A stretch of 64,000 nt of DNA from the NCBI GenBank assembly GCA_905221605.1, contig CAJNDS010001046.1:279001-343000 (forward strand). The letters run 5' to 3'. Position 1 is the stretch's first letter. Every line of letters begins with the position of its first letter. Below the pieces are notes generated by a model, which saw only the letters and a list, made by a program, of their open reading frames with translations, made no database searches and had not been told where the DNA came from. Made by a program: the position numbers and the translations under genes. The stretch is from Symbiodinium natans (lineage: Eukaryota > Sar > Dinophyceae > Suessiales > Symbiodiniaceae). Shown one piece after another: positions 44,471 through 55,036 of the stretch.

Positions 44471-46599
44471 AGCTCTGGCTGAGTTCCGCACTCGGTGAGA
44501 ATGGACAGCTACAGTCCACACTGACCCCTTCTGAGAGCTGTACAAAGCAAGCGCAAACGCCTTGCAAACGCTACAGTGCAACATGCAATAACAAACGCAC
44601 GAAGTGAGGTGTCTCTAGCAAGCGCACGACAAGTGGCACGTAAGCATCTGGGAGCGCACGCAAGTTTCAAGAACGGCTGAAATTCCGTGTCAGTGGTAGT
44701 TGACGGCGCGGCATCAACGACCAGCCTTCGCGCTCCAGGAGTGTGCCGCGGAGTGCATGGTGATTTTATCCAACAAAACACAGCATGCGGAACAATGTCA
44801 CACCCAACCTGCCAAGGATGTTCACAGTTGGCTTGCACGCCGCGCTTCGGTGCTGATGGGAAGTGGTTGAGGATGTGAGTGTCGTTCGGGTGTGGCCGTG
44901 GTCCAGCGTTCTCTCAGACTGCACGTCGCAGGTGTGCTGGAGGAGAAGGTATACAGGGCGGGTCATATGAACTCGAAGCTCACAGCAAGTCCATGAATCA
45001 ACATGATGCCACGCAGATCCAAACGATCAAGCTTCAAGACTTCCAGACTCTTTTGCGAAGCTCAATGGCTCTGTCTCCGAGGGGCTGGCTCTCTACCCCT
45101 CGGTACCGAGAATTTTAGAAATGCCAATCATGACATTGCTGATGCAATGTTGACACTTTGACCGCACTCTCAAATTGGCTCTATTAGGCTATATGCTAGG
45201 CGATGCTAGGCGATGCTAGGCGCGCCAAGGATAAGTCCTGTAGGCTTGCTCAGCAATGCCCGCTGTCTCCAGATCTGCGGCTCACCGCGGGCTCTGAGCA
45301 CGAAAGGCTCTCCAAATGCTGTAATGCAATGTATGCAGTGTGCTCTGAATCCGCCGACCCCTTGGCGGCGTCAGTGAAAACTCACCCCTTGCAGTAGTCC
45401 CCTCCCCCTCCCGGCCCCGCACTGCCCCACCACCCCACCACCGGCCCCTTTGACTTCACTTCTGTGGCCCCCCCCCCCCCCCTTTGAATTCACTGCATGT
45501 GGGTGTGACTTAATATTGAAGCTCTCACCGCCCCTCAGCACCCCCCTCCCGCCCTCACCGCCCCCCCTCCCGCCCTCACCGCCCCCACCGCGCCTCGTCC
45601 CTGCCAACTCACTGCTGCGGATGAGTGCTTTTCATAAAGGGCTCCAGCGCACGCCCAAACCCACACCGCCCACCACCCCCACCGTTTAAGGTGGTGTTGG
45701 TTTCAAGGGCTTGATAGTGGATTGGTCTTTTGGAGGGTCGCAGTGCCGCAGACCCCACCATTTGCGTGTGTTTTTGCGTAGAAATGGGATAGCCAACCAC
45801 AAGCGCGCATCAGGAGCATCAGCGGCCCTGTCCGGGACCCCAGGCGCGCATCATGAGCATCAGCGGCTCCGGCCTGACACGGCGGCCCACGCGTGCATAA
45901 GCTTTCCCTCTGTGTGGCTGTGGTCCCGTGGCACGGTTTCAGCTGAGTTTTAAGGCTTTTTTTTAGCCCCCGGTGCCAAACCCGTGAGTTCCTTCTAGTT
46001 CCGACTATGAAAGCCGACGCGTGCCCGGCGCGCGCAAGCGCGCACGCACCCGCCCCCCCCCCCACCTTCCCGGTTTGCAGAGCAACTCTCCTCGAGCTTC
46101 TGCCTGCGCTGCCCGCCCATGGGCGCAGCCCCGTAAATAAGCTCTTAACAATTTCTAAGACCGAATTGAGGTTAGACTAACGGTGCAGTGCCCAGCCCCA
46201 CGGATGACACAGGCTGAGCGGCATACTCCATGAGGAGTAAACGGTTTGCAGCGCAAACACAACATGTGTATGCTGTATATGTGATCAGGCAACTGTTCCT
46301 CCCTCCCACTCCACTTGTTTTGCGGGGGTGTTTGGTATTTTGGGACCCCACATTCGGATGTCCTGCAACGGGATCTTGCTTTACAAGGCATGTTTTGTCT
46401 TGTTATCTGTGTGTTTCTATTTTGGGTATGTTTTTGGGCTTTTGGGCTGCGGGCTAGGGAGATCAGAGGTTCAATCACATACTCGAGAAACATGGGAATC
46501 CTACACGCTCCCGCCCATGCACGCGGCTGCAGTTCGCGCTTATCGTTATGCCACGTTGGTGTCTTTCGGCCGTGGATCGGGGCAGGATTCAAACGTTTT

Positions 46600-47470
46600 G
46601 AAGCAAGCTCCGCACGGCTTCAACAAAGCAGGGAAACACAATGCTCGCATGATGGGGCTTGGGCAGGATTTAAACGTTTTGAAGCAAGCTAGCTCACACG
46701 GCTTGAACAAAGCATGGAAGCACAATGCTCGCATGATGGGGTTTGCGCAGGATTCAAACGTTTTGACGGCTTCAACAAAGCAGGGAAACACAATGCTCGC
46801 ATGGGGGGGGGGGGGGTTGGACAGGATTCAAACGTTTTGAAGCAAGCTCGCACAGAGTTAAACAAAGCAAGGGAATACAATGCTCGCATGATGGGAATTG
46901 GAAAGGAGTCAAATGTTGTGGAGCAAGCTCGCACGGCTTTGTTGTGCGAGCTTTAACAAAGCACGGAAACACAATGGCAAGCTCGCATGGCCTTAACAAA
47001 GCAGGCAAACACAATGCTCGCATGATGGGCGTTGGACAGGATTCAAACGCTTTGAAGCAAGCTTGCGTCATCAGACTCGGCTTGAACAAAGCAGGCAAAC
47101 ACAATGCTCGCATGATGGGGGTTGGACAGGATTCAAACGTTTTGAAGTTTTGAAGCAAGCTCGCGTCATCAGACTCGGCTTGAACAAAGCAGGGAAGCAC
47201 AATGCTCGCATGATGGGGTGTGGACAGGATTTCAACAAAGCAGGCAGACACAATGCTCGCATGATGGGGTTTGGGCAGGAGTCACACGTTTTGAAGTAAG
47301 GGTTTTTGAACAGGATTCAAACGCTTGAAGCAAGCTCGCACGGCTCAAGCAAAGTAGGGAAACACAATGCTCGCATGATGGGTTTGCATAGGATTCAAAC
47401 GTTTTGAAGCAAGCTCGCACGGCCCAAAGCAGGGAACAAAATGCTCGCATGATGGGGTGTGGACAAGATT
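46600..47470. repeat. Satellite family 2, main block
   Basis: About ten to twelve units of 70-105 bp built from 'aaacacaatgctcgcatgat', 'ggggtttggacaggattcaa', 'acgttttgaagcaagctcgc' and 'acggcttcaacaaagcaggg'. Some units are shortened or contain an extra 'gtcatcagactcggcttg'. The core 'aaacacaatgctcgcatga' is shared with satellite family 1 around the retroelement, so the two families have a common origin. Confidence 0.9.
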
Positions 47471-48520
47471 CTGGGCAAATTACAATAATTCAGCATCTCG
47501 CACCTCGAAATGTTTTATTTCAGCACGGCCCCTGATTTCAAAATATGTTTTCACCTCCAAAATTACTTCGTAACTCGGCTTCAGGATTCTGGCCATACAT
47601 CGGGCCAGAGGTTCCTACTCTAATTGGCTCTCTCTGTCACTTCCAATGAAGAAGCTGCTTATTGTTAGGAGAACCTGGAAACGGAAGCCTGGGGAAAGCA
47701 TTCCCACGAATTTGCTGCTGATTCATTTGTTGTGGGTGAGGGGGCGGGGTTTGGGGTTGTGTTTTTTTTTGTGAGTGGGGGGGGTAGGGGTTGGGGTGTT
47801 TTGTTTTTGTCGAATTTGCCGCAAATTCGTTGTTTTATTTTTTGGGGGGGGGGGGGGGGGGGGTGGGGGGCGAGGTTGTTGTGGTTTGGGGGGGGGGGGG
47901 GGGGGTCGTTGTTCTTGTAGGGGGGGGGGGGGGGGGGGGGGGCTGTTCGAATTTGCTGCAAATTCGTTTTTTTTGGTGGGGGGTTGGGGGTAGGGGGGTG
48001 AGTAGGGGGTAGGGGGTTGGGGCTGGGGGCGGGGGTGTGTGTCGTTGTTTTTGGGGGTAGTAGAAGGGGGGCAGGCCCTCACCCCAAAAAAACACACAAA
48101 TTTGCAGGGGACACCCTCCAAGGAATCGACTGGGGAACTTTCATGTAGAAGGGCGGCGCCTTACCCGCTGTGCCAACGAAATCTGTAGAAACAGGTTTCC
48201 CTGAGCCAATGTTTTTGTGGGTGGGCTGAGACATTTTAAGGTTTAGGGTTCAGGGTTAGGTTTACGGTTCAGGGTTTGGGCTTCGTAAGCAAAGAGTAAC
48301 TCAACCCGAAGAGCTCCTAAACCTGTTTTTGTTTTCTTCGAATTTGCTGCAAATTCTTTTTTTGCTGTTTTTTGGAGGGGCAGGGGCGGGTAGGGGTAGG
48401 GGGCGGACAGGGCGGGGGGCGGGAGGGACGGGCCTTTTTTTGTTTACAATAAGGGCCCCCTGCCCGCCCCCCTACCCCCGCCCCTACTACCCCCCCTCCC
48501 CACAAGGGAAACTGGCCAGG
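47470..48520. repeat. G-run repeats with a 17-19 bp palindrome, inserted in the satellite
   Basis: Within this block the palindrome GAATTTGCNGCAAATTC occurs perfectly at about 47811, 47948 and 48339 and in decayed form at 47705. Each perfect copy is followed by a T-run and then a long G-rich tract (G-runs of 10-22). The block also contains TTTAGGG-like sequence (48238-48280) and a tRNA-like relic. No gene. Confidence 0.75.
48105..48180 (-). other. tRNA-like relic with RNA polymerase III A and B boxes
   Basis: On minus, TGGCACAGCGG (48175-48165) fits the A-box consensus fully, and CAGTCGATTCC (48132-48122) fits 8 of 11 B-box positions. Their starts are 43 nt apart, as in a tRNA gene without intron. 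A T-arm-like stem (CCCAG/CTTGG, 4 of 5 pairs) surrounds the B box, but no acceptor or good anticodon stem forms. More likely a decayed tRNA or the head of a tRNA-derived SINE than a working tRNA. Confidence 0.5.
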
Positions 48521-49060
48521 ATTCACACGTTTTGAAGCAAGCTTGCACTGCAGGGGAATGCTCGCATGATGGGGTGTGGACAGGAAACGTTTTGAAGCAA
48601 GCTCGCACGGCTTCAACAAAGCGCAGGCAAACACAATGCTCGCATGATGGGGTTTGGGCAGGAGTCACACGTGTTGAAGTAAGGGTTTGAACAGGATTCG
48701 AACGCTTGAAGCAAGCTCGCACGGCTCTAACAAAGTGGGGAAACACAATGCTCGCATGATGAGTTTGGATAGGATTCAAAACGTTTTGAAGCAAGCTCGC
48801 AACAAAATGCTCGCATGATGGGGTTTGGACAGCACTCGAACGTTTTGAAGCAAGCTCGCACGGCTTTAACAAACAGGGAAACACAATGCTTGCATGATGG
48901 GGTTTGGACAGGATTCAAACGTTTTGACGGCTTCAAGAACGCAGGGAAACTGGCCAGGATTCAAACGTTTTGAAGTAAGCTCGCACTGCTTCAACATGGC
49001 AGGGGAACACAATGCTCGCATGATGGGGTTTGGACAGGATTCAGGCTTTCGGGGGGCTTT
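48520..49060. repeat. Satellite family 2, second block
   Basis: Six to seven more units with the same consensus, interrupted at 49.1 kb by a conserved-end element. Further units follow at 49515-49760, and two inverted units lie at 49865-49995. Confidence 0.85.
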
Positions 49061-49107
49061 TGTGGCTAGGTAGGGTTGGGGGGCTTACATGGGGCATCTG
49101 GAAATTC

Positions 49108-49361
49108 GCCTCGGCTTCCTGCCGAGAAGCGTCTGGAACAAGCAGACCCGGATCGGGCCTCCTTCCCCCTAAGCTGTTTGGGACTTTTGGACCCCCGCTC
49201 CTTGACCTCCTGGGACCTCTGGGCCGTTCTGGGACTCCTGGGACCCTCCTGAGACCTTCCGGAAACCTGGCTGGACTGCAACCATGAAGAACCTTTCCCA
49301 GAAACCCTGTCCGGGGGCCGGCCGGGCTGCCGAGGCGGCGCGCGCAAGCGTTTGCAATTAC
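49108..49361 (+). mobile_element. Conserved-end, variable-core repeat, copy C
   Basis: Left end (49108-49160) matches copy A almost perfectly, including both hairpins. Right end (49310-49361) has 'gggccggccgggctgccgag' and 'gcggcgcgcgcaagcgtttg'. The 150-bp core ('gacctcctgggacctctggg' and similar) is unrelated to the other cores. The element sits inside satellite family 2. Confidence 0.75.
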
Positions 49362-49994
49362 GGGCTGTTATTTGTTTCTGGGCGGTTCTGCCTGGATTTC
49401 GGGTCATGGGGGAACTTACGGGTGTTTATAATATTTGTTTTTCACGGGTTCTGGGCGTTTCTGCGTGGATTTCGGGCTACCACGAAAGGCAGAATCCTAC
49501 ATGCATAGCCCCCGGTGTTGGGCCCAAATGCTCGTATGATGGGATTTGGACAGGATTCAGATTCAACCGATTTGAAGCAAGCACGTGCGGCTTCAAAAAA
49601 AGGGGAAACGAAATGCTGCTCGCATGATGGGGTTTGGACGGGATCCAATCGTTTTGAAGCATGCTCGCACGGCCTTAACTTAAAGCAGGGGGACAAAATT
49701 CTCGCATGATGGGGTTTGGACAGGATTCAAACGTCAAGAAATGCAGGGAAACACAATGATGAGCCAGTCCGCGGGTCTGGTACGTTCAAAAGACCCGTCG
49801 GTCTGCAAGCCTGTCAGTCGGGGAGTTTGTTATTCGATATCCATCGCATATACTATCTGCCTATGTTGTTAAGCCGTGCGAGCTTGCTTCTATGCATCCA
49901 TATGAATCCTGTCCAAACCCCATCATGCGAGCAATGTGTTTCCCCGCATTTTTAAAGCAGTGCGAGCTTGCTTCTCTAAATCCATTTGAAAACC

Positions 49995-50370
49995 TGTCCA
50001 AGCGCCGCTCTTGCACTGCGCCCAGGTGCAAGTGCATCCCGTGTTGCGTTGCGTATTGTTTTGCTTCTCGTTTGGTCTCTGCAGTTCCTACTTGTCGCTC
50101 GGCCTTACTGCAGCCGTGGTTGTGAGAAACCGCACGCCTTGCGTCTTCCAGGCTGCAGTGGCGCCAAAGAATCGTCAGCAACTTAAAATTCTGACATCAC
50201 TGGCATGCTGCGAATCGTGCCCAAAAACCAACACCTTCAACACCTTTCACCGGCTCAAAATGGAAACAGAAGTCATTCTGAGTCAATCTCCACTCTGGCA
50301 TGACACACGGCATGACACAGGACCACAATAAGTCACAACAATAAATGGCTCTGCTAGTTCGGGGCGTCTC
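49995..50370. other. 3' flank of the cytochrome c6 gene
   Basis: Between the inverted satellite units and the cytochrome c6 stop codon at 50371 I see no repeat and no gene. Confidence 0.4.
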
Positions 50371-51459
50371 TCACGACCAGCCTTTGTTTGCCTGGTCAAT
50401 AACATAGTTGGCAACGTCCTCACAATGTCACTCAGGGCACCGGAAAGAACGCAAAGAACGCGCTTAGCACGGAAGCACGGTGCGGAGCATGGTGCAGAGC
50501 CTCGATGTCTTCGGCCCCTAGCCGCTCGCCAAAGGCCGGCATTGCGTTCTTGCCGTTTGTGACCTGCACAAGACCGAGACTTGAAAGTGAGTCTTAAGCA
50601 CAGCGATGCAAAAAGATCGTGGTTGAAGTATAGTTCGCCTCTCCATGTGTAACATGGTAACACGTGCAAGGAGAAGCTGTCCTGATATTTTATTCGCTCC
50701 ACGTCAAACATCCCGTACCTTGGTGACCGAGCGGAGGTGAGACGAGATGTGAGCGCTCGGAGAGCAAAAGCTGCTATAGCAAGGTGTGCTGAGAGAGAGG
50801 TGAGAGGTGAGAGGTGAGAGGTGAGAGGAGCTGATTGTTTTTCTTTTATTTCGAGTGCGCTTCATCTCAAAGTTCTGGGCGGGCCGCGTTTGCAGGGCGT
50901 CCTTCTTGAGCTTCTTGTCCGGCTGCACGGCATTGTTGCCACCCGCGTGGCAGGCCGCACCTCTCCGACAGATGATAGCAGATGCTTAAGATCATAAAAG
51001 CGAAGGGGGAACATATTGTAAAGATGCTGAGCAATTGAGAGCAATAGACTGATTTTTGCCTTTAATGGACCATCAGGGGGAGGGCTAACTGAGAGGAGAA
51101 GATGGGGCGATGGCAGTTGGCCAGGAAGATGCCTTTGCCGCTCCTGGGGGAGCTCAGAGCTCAGACACGTCGACAGAAAACAGAACTCTTCCTCTCCTAA
51201 TTCTCTCTTCCTCCTCTCTCTACCTCCTCTCTTCTCTCACCTTCCTCTCTCCTCTCTTCTCCTCTCTTCTTCTGTGTTGTTCTGTTTTCCCTCTCCCTCC
51301 GTGTTTCCCCTCCCCTCGTGAGCCGGGCCCCGGGCTCCAGGTCGGGCGCCCGGTCCTCCGCCCGCGCGGGCGCCAGCGGCACGCAGAGGGCCGCACAGAG
51401 GCCCAGGAGGAGGCCCAAGAAGAGCGGACCGAGCGGGCCGAGCGGGCCCGGCCCGGGCC
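50371..51459 (-). CDS. Cytochrome c6 (plastid lumen electron carrier), 5' exon(s) missing
   Basis: Six exons: 51459-51336 (GPLFLGLLLGLCAALCVPLA then PARA/EDRAPDLE), 51143-51115 (SGKGIFLAN), 50960-50885 or -50894 (CAACHAGGNNAVQPDKKLKK, then DAL), 50718-50682 (YGMFDVERIKYQ), 50563-50501 (VTNGKNAMPAFGERLGAEDI) and 50418-50371 (DVANYVIDQANKGWS, TGA). Joins agree in phase and rebuild a complete mature c6: heme motif CAACH, whose first Cys codon is split by an intron, and the axial Met in KNAMPAF. The first exon is a thylakoid signal with an ARA cleavage site. It carries electrons from cytochrome f to photosystem I. Introns start with GC four times and apparently once with GA (50681). The end of the third exon is ambiguous (QTR included or not). 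The initiating exon, probably within 51.5-51.9 kb, was not fixed. Confidence 0.92.
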
Positions 51460-51464
51460 CTGAC

Positions 51465-53220
51465 ACAGCAAAGCAACGACACAGACTTCTTCTCTGCTCT
51501 CAAATTCTCTCCTCTTCGGCTCAGAAGCCAAGGGATCTGCTCGGCTCTCTGTTCGGGCTCTCTGCTCGGGCTACGGCCGACAGGGGCCCCGGAGGCGCGA
51601 GCTGCTGAGGCACTCATCGCATGAGGCACACTGCCAAGCACGCCGCCAGGCACGCTGCTTGATCGCCGCTCTGCCGCTGCTGCTGTCTCTCCTAAGCGCA
51701 CGACACGCCCGAAGACAGTCAGAGTTCTCTCCTTCATATGGCGTCATCTGCAAGCCATCTGCAAGTCATCTGCAAGTCATGCGCTCCTCAGATATGTCAC
51801 TGAGATGTCAAAAGTGCTTTGTTGACCCCGAGTTCCAGGCCCCATGGCGCGGATGGCGCGGATGGCGCAACCGAGAGGTGCTCCGCCTGGAAGCCGAAGG
51901 TTTGGCCCAGTGCCTGATGCCGACAATCACGGGCAACGTCGGCCTCTGCTCTATGTTGTCACACTTGGCACCTTGACAATCCTTGATACCTTGTGCGTTG
52001 GTTGTTCGCCCTTGTGACCGCGATGCCCAAAAATGCAGAGAGCGGACCGCTGTCAGCAAAGCCAGCCGAAGAGAAGACCTCAAAAGAACAGAGGCTGCAA
52101 TACGATTTGCAGAGACGGCGCAAGACTGGGCAAAGCTCGGAAAAGCAGGGCAAAGCCGAGGCTCCCACGCCATCACCTTGCCTGCGCTCCTTGCGCGGCC
52201 GAGGTCCAGCTGTGAGCACCAGCAGCACACAGCGTTCACGGGTGAGTGCCGAGACGTGCTGTTTGCGCCTTTGCAATACATGCGGTGCTAAGTCGAGCCA
52301 CGCCTTACATCTCAGCGAAGCAACGAGCTGGCACAAACCATTCCCCAACTTTCCTCACCGCGGCCGGAAACTACCAGAAGGAAGGGGGCACTCGGGGGCA
52401 CCGAGAGCATTCAAGAGCGCATTTCCACCGTCGAACGCACGACTTCGCCATCACAGCAACTGCCACGGCACTACCGAAATCTACCAGCATTGCGGATCAG
52501 TGCCATGACGTTCCGGTAGCTGCACGCTGCACGGGAAAGCAAAGCTTGTTGGCCACAATCCCACGCTTTCCCTTCTGCTTGAAAGCTTGCACTATCTCCC
52601 GTGACTTGCTCTTCGACGCAAAGCCGCAATTCAACGGTTATCGATGCCTTTCGATGATCATCGATCTTCGAATCGGGTTGGTTTTTGCTCGAGGACTCTT
52701 CGACATCAAGAACAATGTTGTGCTCTTGACGTGGGCTTCAGGCATCCAGCAAATGTGGCTGAATGTTTGCATCCCTTTTTTGGAACAGTTGAAACGGCGC
52801 GTTCGGGCAGGGCAAGGAGCTGTGCGTGAGCCCCACTCGGTGCACTAGCTCTACTAGCTGGCCCGGCTACCTCAGTCAGGCTCATTCGCCGCCGCGCACC
52901 TGAACGGAGTAGGACTGGAATAGCAGCTATAATCATTCATGAGGTCAACGATACATGTCAGGAAGGGTACGTATCACACAGGGGCTTTGAGGGTTGCAGA
53001 GAATGGAAGACAATTGATAAATCCAGAAGTCTCACTATTCTTGCGTCAAAAGGGCCATTTATTACTCCGTTATCATAATACTAAGACGTTATAGCCCTTT
53101 CAACCGTACCTTTTCTATCACTAGTTAAAACTGTAATCAGAAAGCTTAGGAATTCATTTTTCATTATCTGGATTCATCTTTGATATTTGGAATCTCCGGA
53201 ACATTAATATCAGTCCTTAC
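51465..53220. other. Probable 5' part of cytochrome c6 gene, then unassigned sequence
   Basis: Minus-strand Ala/Arg/Ser-rich segments at 51540-51625 (MSASAARASGAPVGR) could be the plastid transit peptide exon, but the phase was not established. From 51.9 to 53.2 kb long plus frames (for example 51993-52508, 52246-52848) lack recognisable domains. Confidence 0.3.
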
Positions 53221-53227
53221 AACAATA

Positions 53228-53599
53228 GATTCGCCTCGGCTTCCTGCCGAGAAGCGTCTGGAACAAGCAGACCCGGATCCGGTCTGCTTCCGGCGACGCA
53301 CCCCCGCCCCCCAGCTGCAAACCGATGCCGTGGAGGGGCTCCTACAAAGGGACCCCCCCCCCTCCTCGCCACCCCCTTAGACCCCTTGCACACCCTGCAT
53401 TGGACCCCTGTCCAACCTTCTCCCCCTCTTTGTCAGCTTCCCGCCGATAAGCGTGATTTTTTGCTCCTTACCCCCTAACCAACCCTTCCGCCCACTGGGA
53501 CGCCCCGCTAAAGGGCGCCGCCTGGTGTCGTCTCGACATACTGCATGCTCTGGGCCGGCCCGGCTGCCGAGGCGGCGCGCGCAAGCGTTTACAATTGGG
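53228..53599 (+). mobile_element. Conserved-end, variable-core repeat, copy D
   Basis: Left end 53228-53285 with both hairpins intact; right end 53555-53599 ('gggccggcccggctgccgag', 'gcggcgcgcgcaagcgttta'). The core includes a second, decayed left-end-like motif ('cagcttcccgccgataagcg' at 53437), which suggests one element inserted in or recombined with another. Directly after it (53655-53755) lies a 'gctccgttaca' repeat. Confidence 0.75.
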
Positions 53600-53759
53600 G
53601 GTGGGCTCTACCATCATTTACTATGGGATTTGCGCTACCCACCGTGGGCCCTCCGTTACAGCTCCGTTACACAGCTTCCACTAGGGCTCCGTTACAGCTT
53701 TCGTTACAGTTCCGTTGCAGCTCCGCTACAGCTCCGTTACAGCTCCGTTGCAAGCAAAT

Positions 53760-54890
53760 CCCAAACTCTGGGACAGTGTCGGGACAAAACTGCCACGCTC
53801 AATTGCTTTTGCTGAGAAATCTTAGGAGGATGTCCCTGAGTGTCATCGAAGTGCACTTAGCAAGCTTCAACGTGCAAGAGATGCCCTGACCATGCTTGAT
53901 CGTCCCAGAACATGGCAACAGAGCAGCAAGGTTCTTCACCATTGTGCGCTTAACGCTTCTCCAAGCATTCCACCGCTGTCTAGCAGGCGAAATCATTCAG
54001 ACTGACCCTGTCAGCGTTTCGAATTCCCAAAAGGCGGCAGCTAACCAGAACCAAGCATATGGGCAGCCTTTGACGCAAGAAGTGAGTTCGAGCAACAAAC
54101 TTAAGACATGCAGTTGGTCATCATAAGCGTTCCCTACTTCTGTACTGCAGGAGAGCACAAAAAAGCGGTAATCGCTGCTACAACAAAAGCCACATCAATG
54201 AAGCAAGTCTTTTTTGGGCAAGGCTTAGAGAAACATCTACTTGCACCGAAAGGAGTAAAAGCGCCTACTTGGTGGATAAGTAGCTAGGTGGGTTTTCGCC
54301 ACACGTGGGAAAATCCAGGACAAAGAAAACGGGGAGCACTGCATTGATCCCTGGCCACCTCACGAAACTCTGGTCACGCCGTGAGGCTTAATTTCAGCTG
54401 AGGTCGGGGTTGCAAATTCCACTCCTGACTTCGGGACACGCCAGCACCAGCACCGTTTGCAACCGTGTGACCTTTGTGCTTCGGCAGAGCCCTTCGTGGG
54501 TGTCACTTGATGGCTCGTAAGGCATACCTCGTGAGTAGGCACAGGCAAGCGAGGACGTTCAACGCAGGACTCAGGAGAGGCGTCTGCTGTACGAAGAATC
54601 CGAGCTTCGTGCTTGTGCGTACTGACCAAAGCTGCCCACAAACCGGATATGCAAAAGGCCAACTCTGACCTCAAGGGGAACGAGCCTCGATCTGAGAATG
54701 CTGAGAGAAACAGTGTGTGGTCTGAGAACTTCTGAGCGCAGGGGCGCGAAAGGGAGCTCGCAGTCCCAGAAGGCCTCGCTGAGACACGAGCGGGACTCGC
54801 AGAGACTCGCAGAGACTCGCAGAGACTCACAGTCGCAGATTCATGCGTCTCTCTTTGTCTCCCTCGTTTCTCTGCGTTTTGCTCATGCTT
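53760..54890. other. Single-copy region, possibly 3' end of the PEX11-like gene
   Basis: 54610-54690 on minus encodes SELAFCISGLWAALVSTHK, a hydrophobic segment like the C-terminal helix of PEX11 proteins, lying downstream of the last placed exon. Its phase relation and the stop codon are not settled. The remaining sequence shows nothing I can name. Confidence 0.3.
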
Positions 54891-55026
54891 CTGCTTCTTC
54901 TGCTTCTTCTGCTTCTTCTGCTTCTTCTGCTTCTTCTGCTTCTTCTGCTTCTTCTGCTTCTTCTGCTTCTTCTGCTTCTTCTGCTTCTTCTGCTTCTTCT
55001 GCTTCTTCTGCTTCTTCTGCTTCTCT
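54890..55026. repeat. 9-bp minisatellite (TTCTGCTTC)n in an intron
   Basis: About 15 perfect units directly 3' (minus sense) of the exon ending ADLVK of the PEX11-like gene, so it is intronic or untranslated. Confidence 0.9.
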
Positions 55027-55036
55027 GCCCTCTCGC

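Noticed and set aside
46600-49060. Regular repeats with spacers that could recall a CRISPR array
   Set aside because: The units are 70-105 bp, variable in length and adjacent without unique spacers of constant size; this is a eukaryotic satellite.
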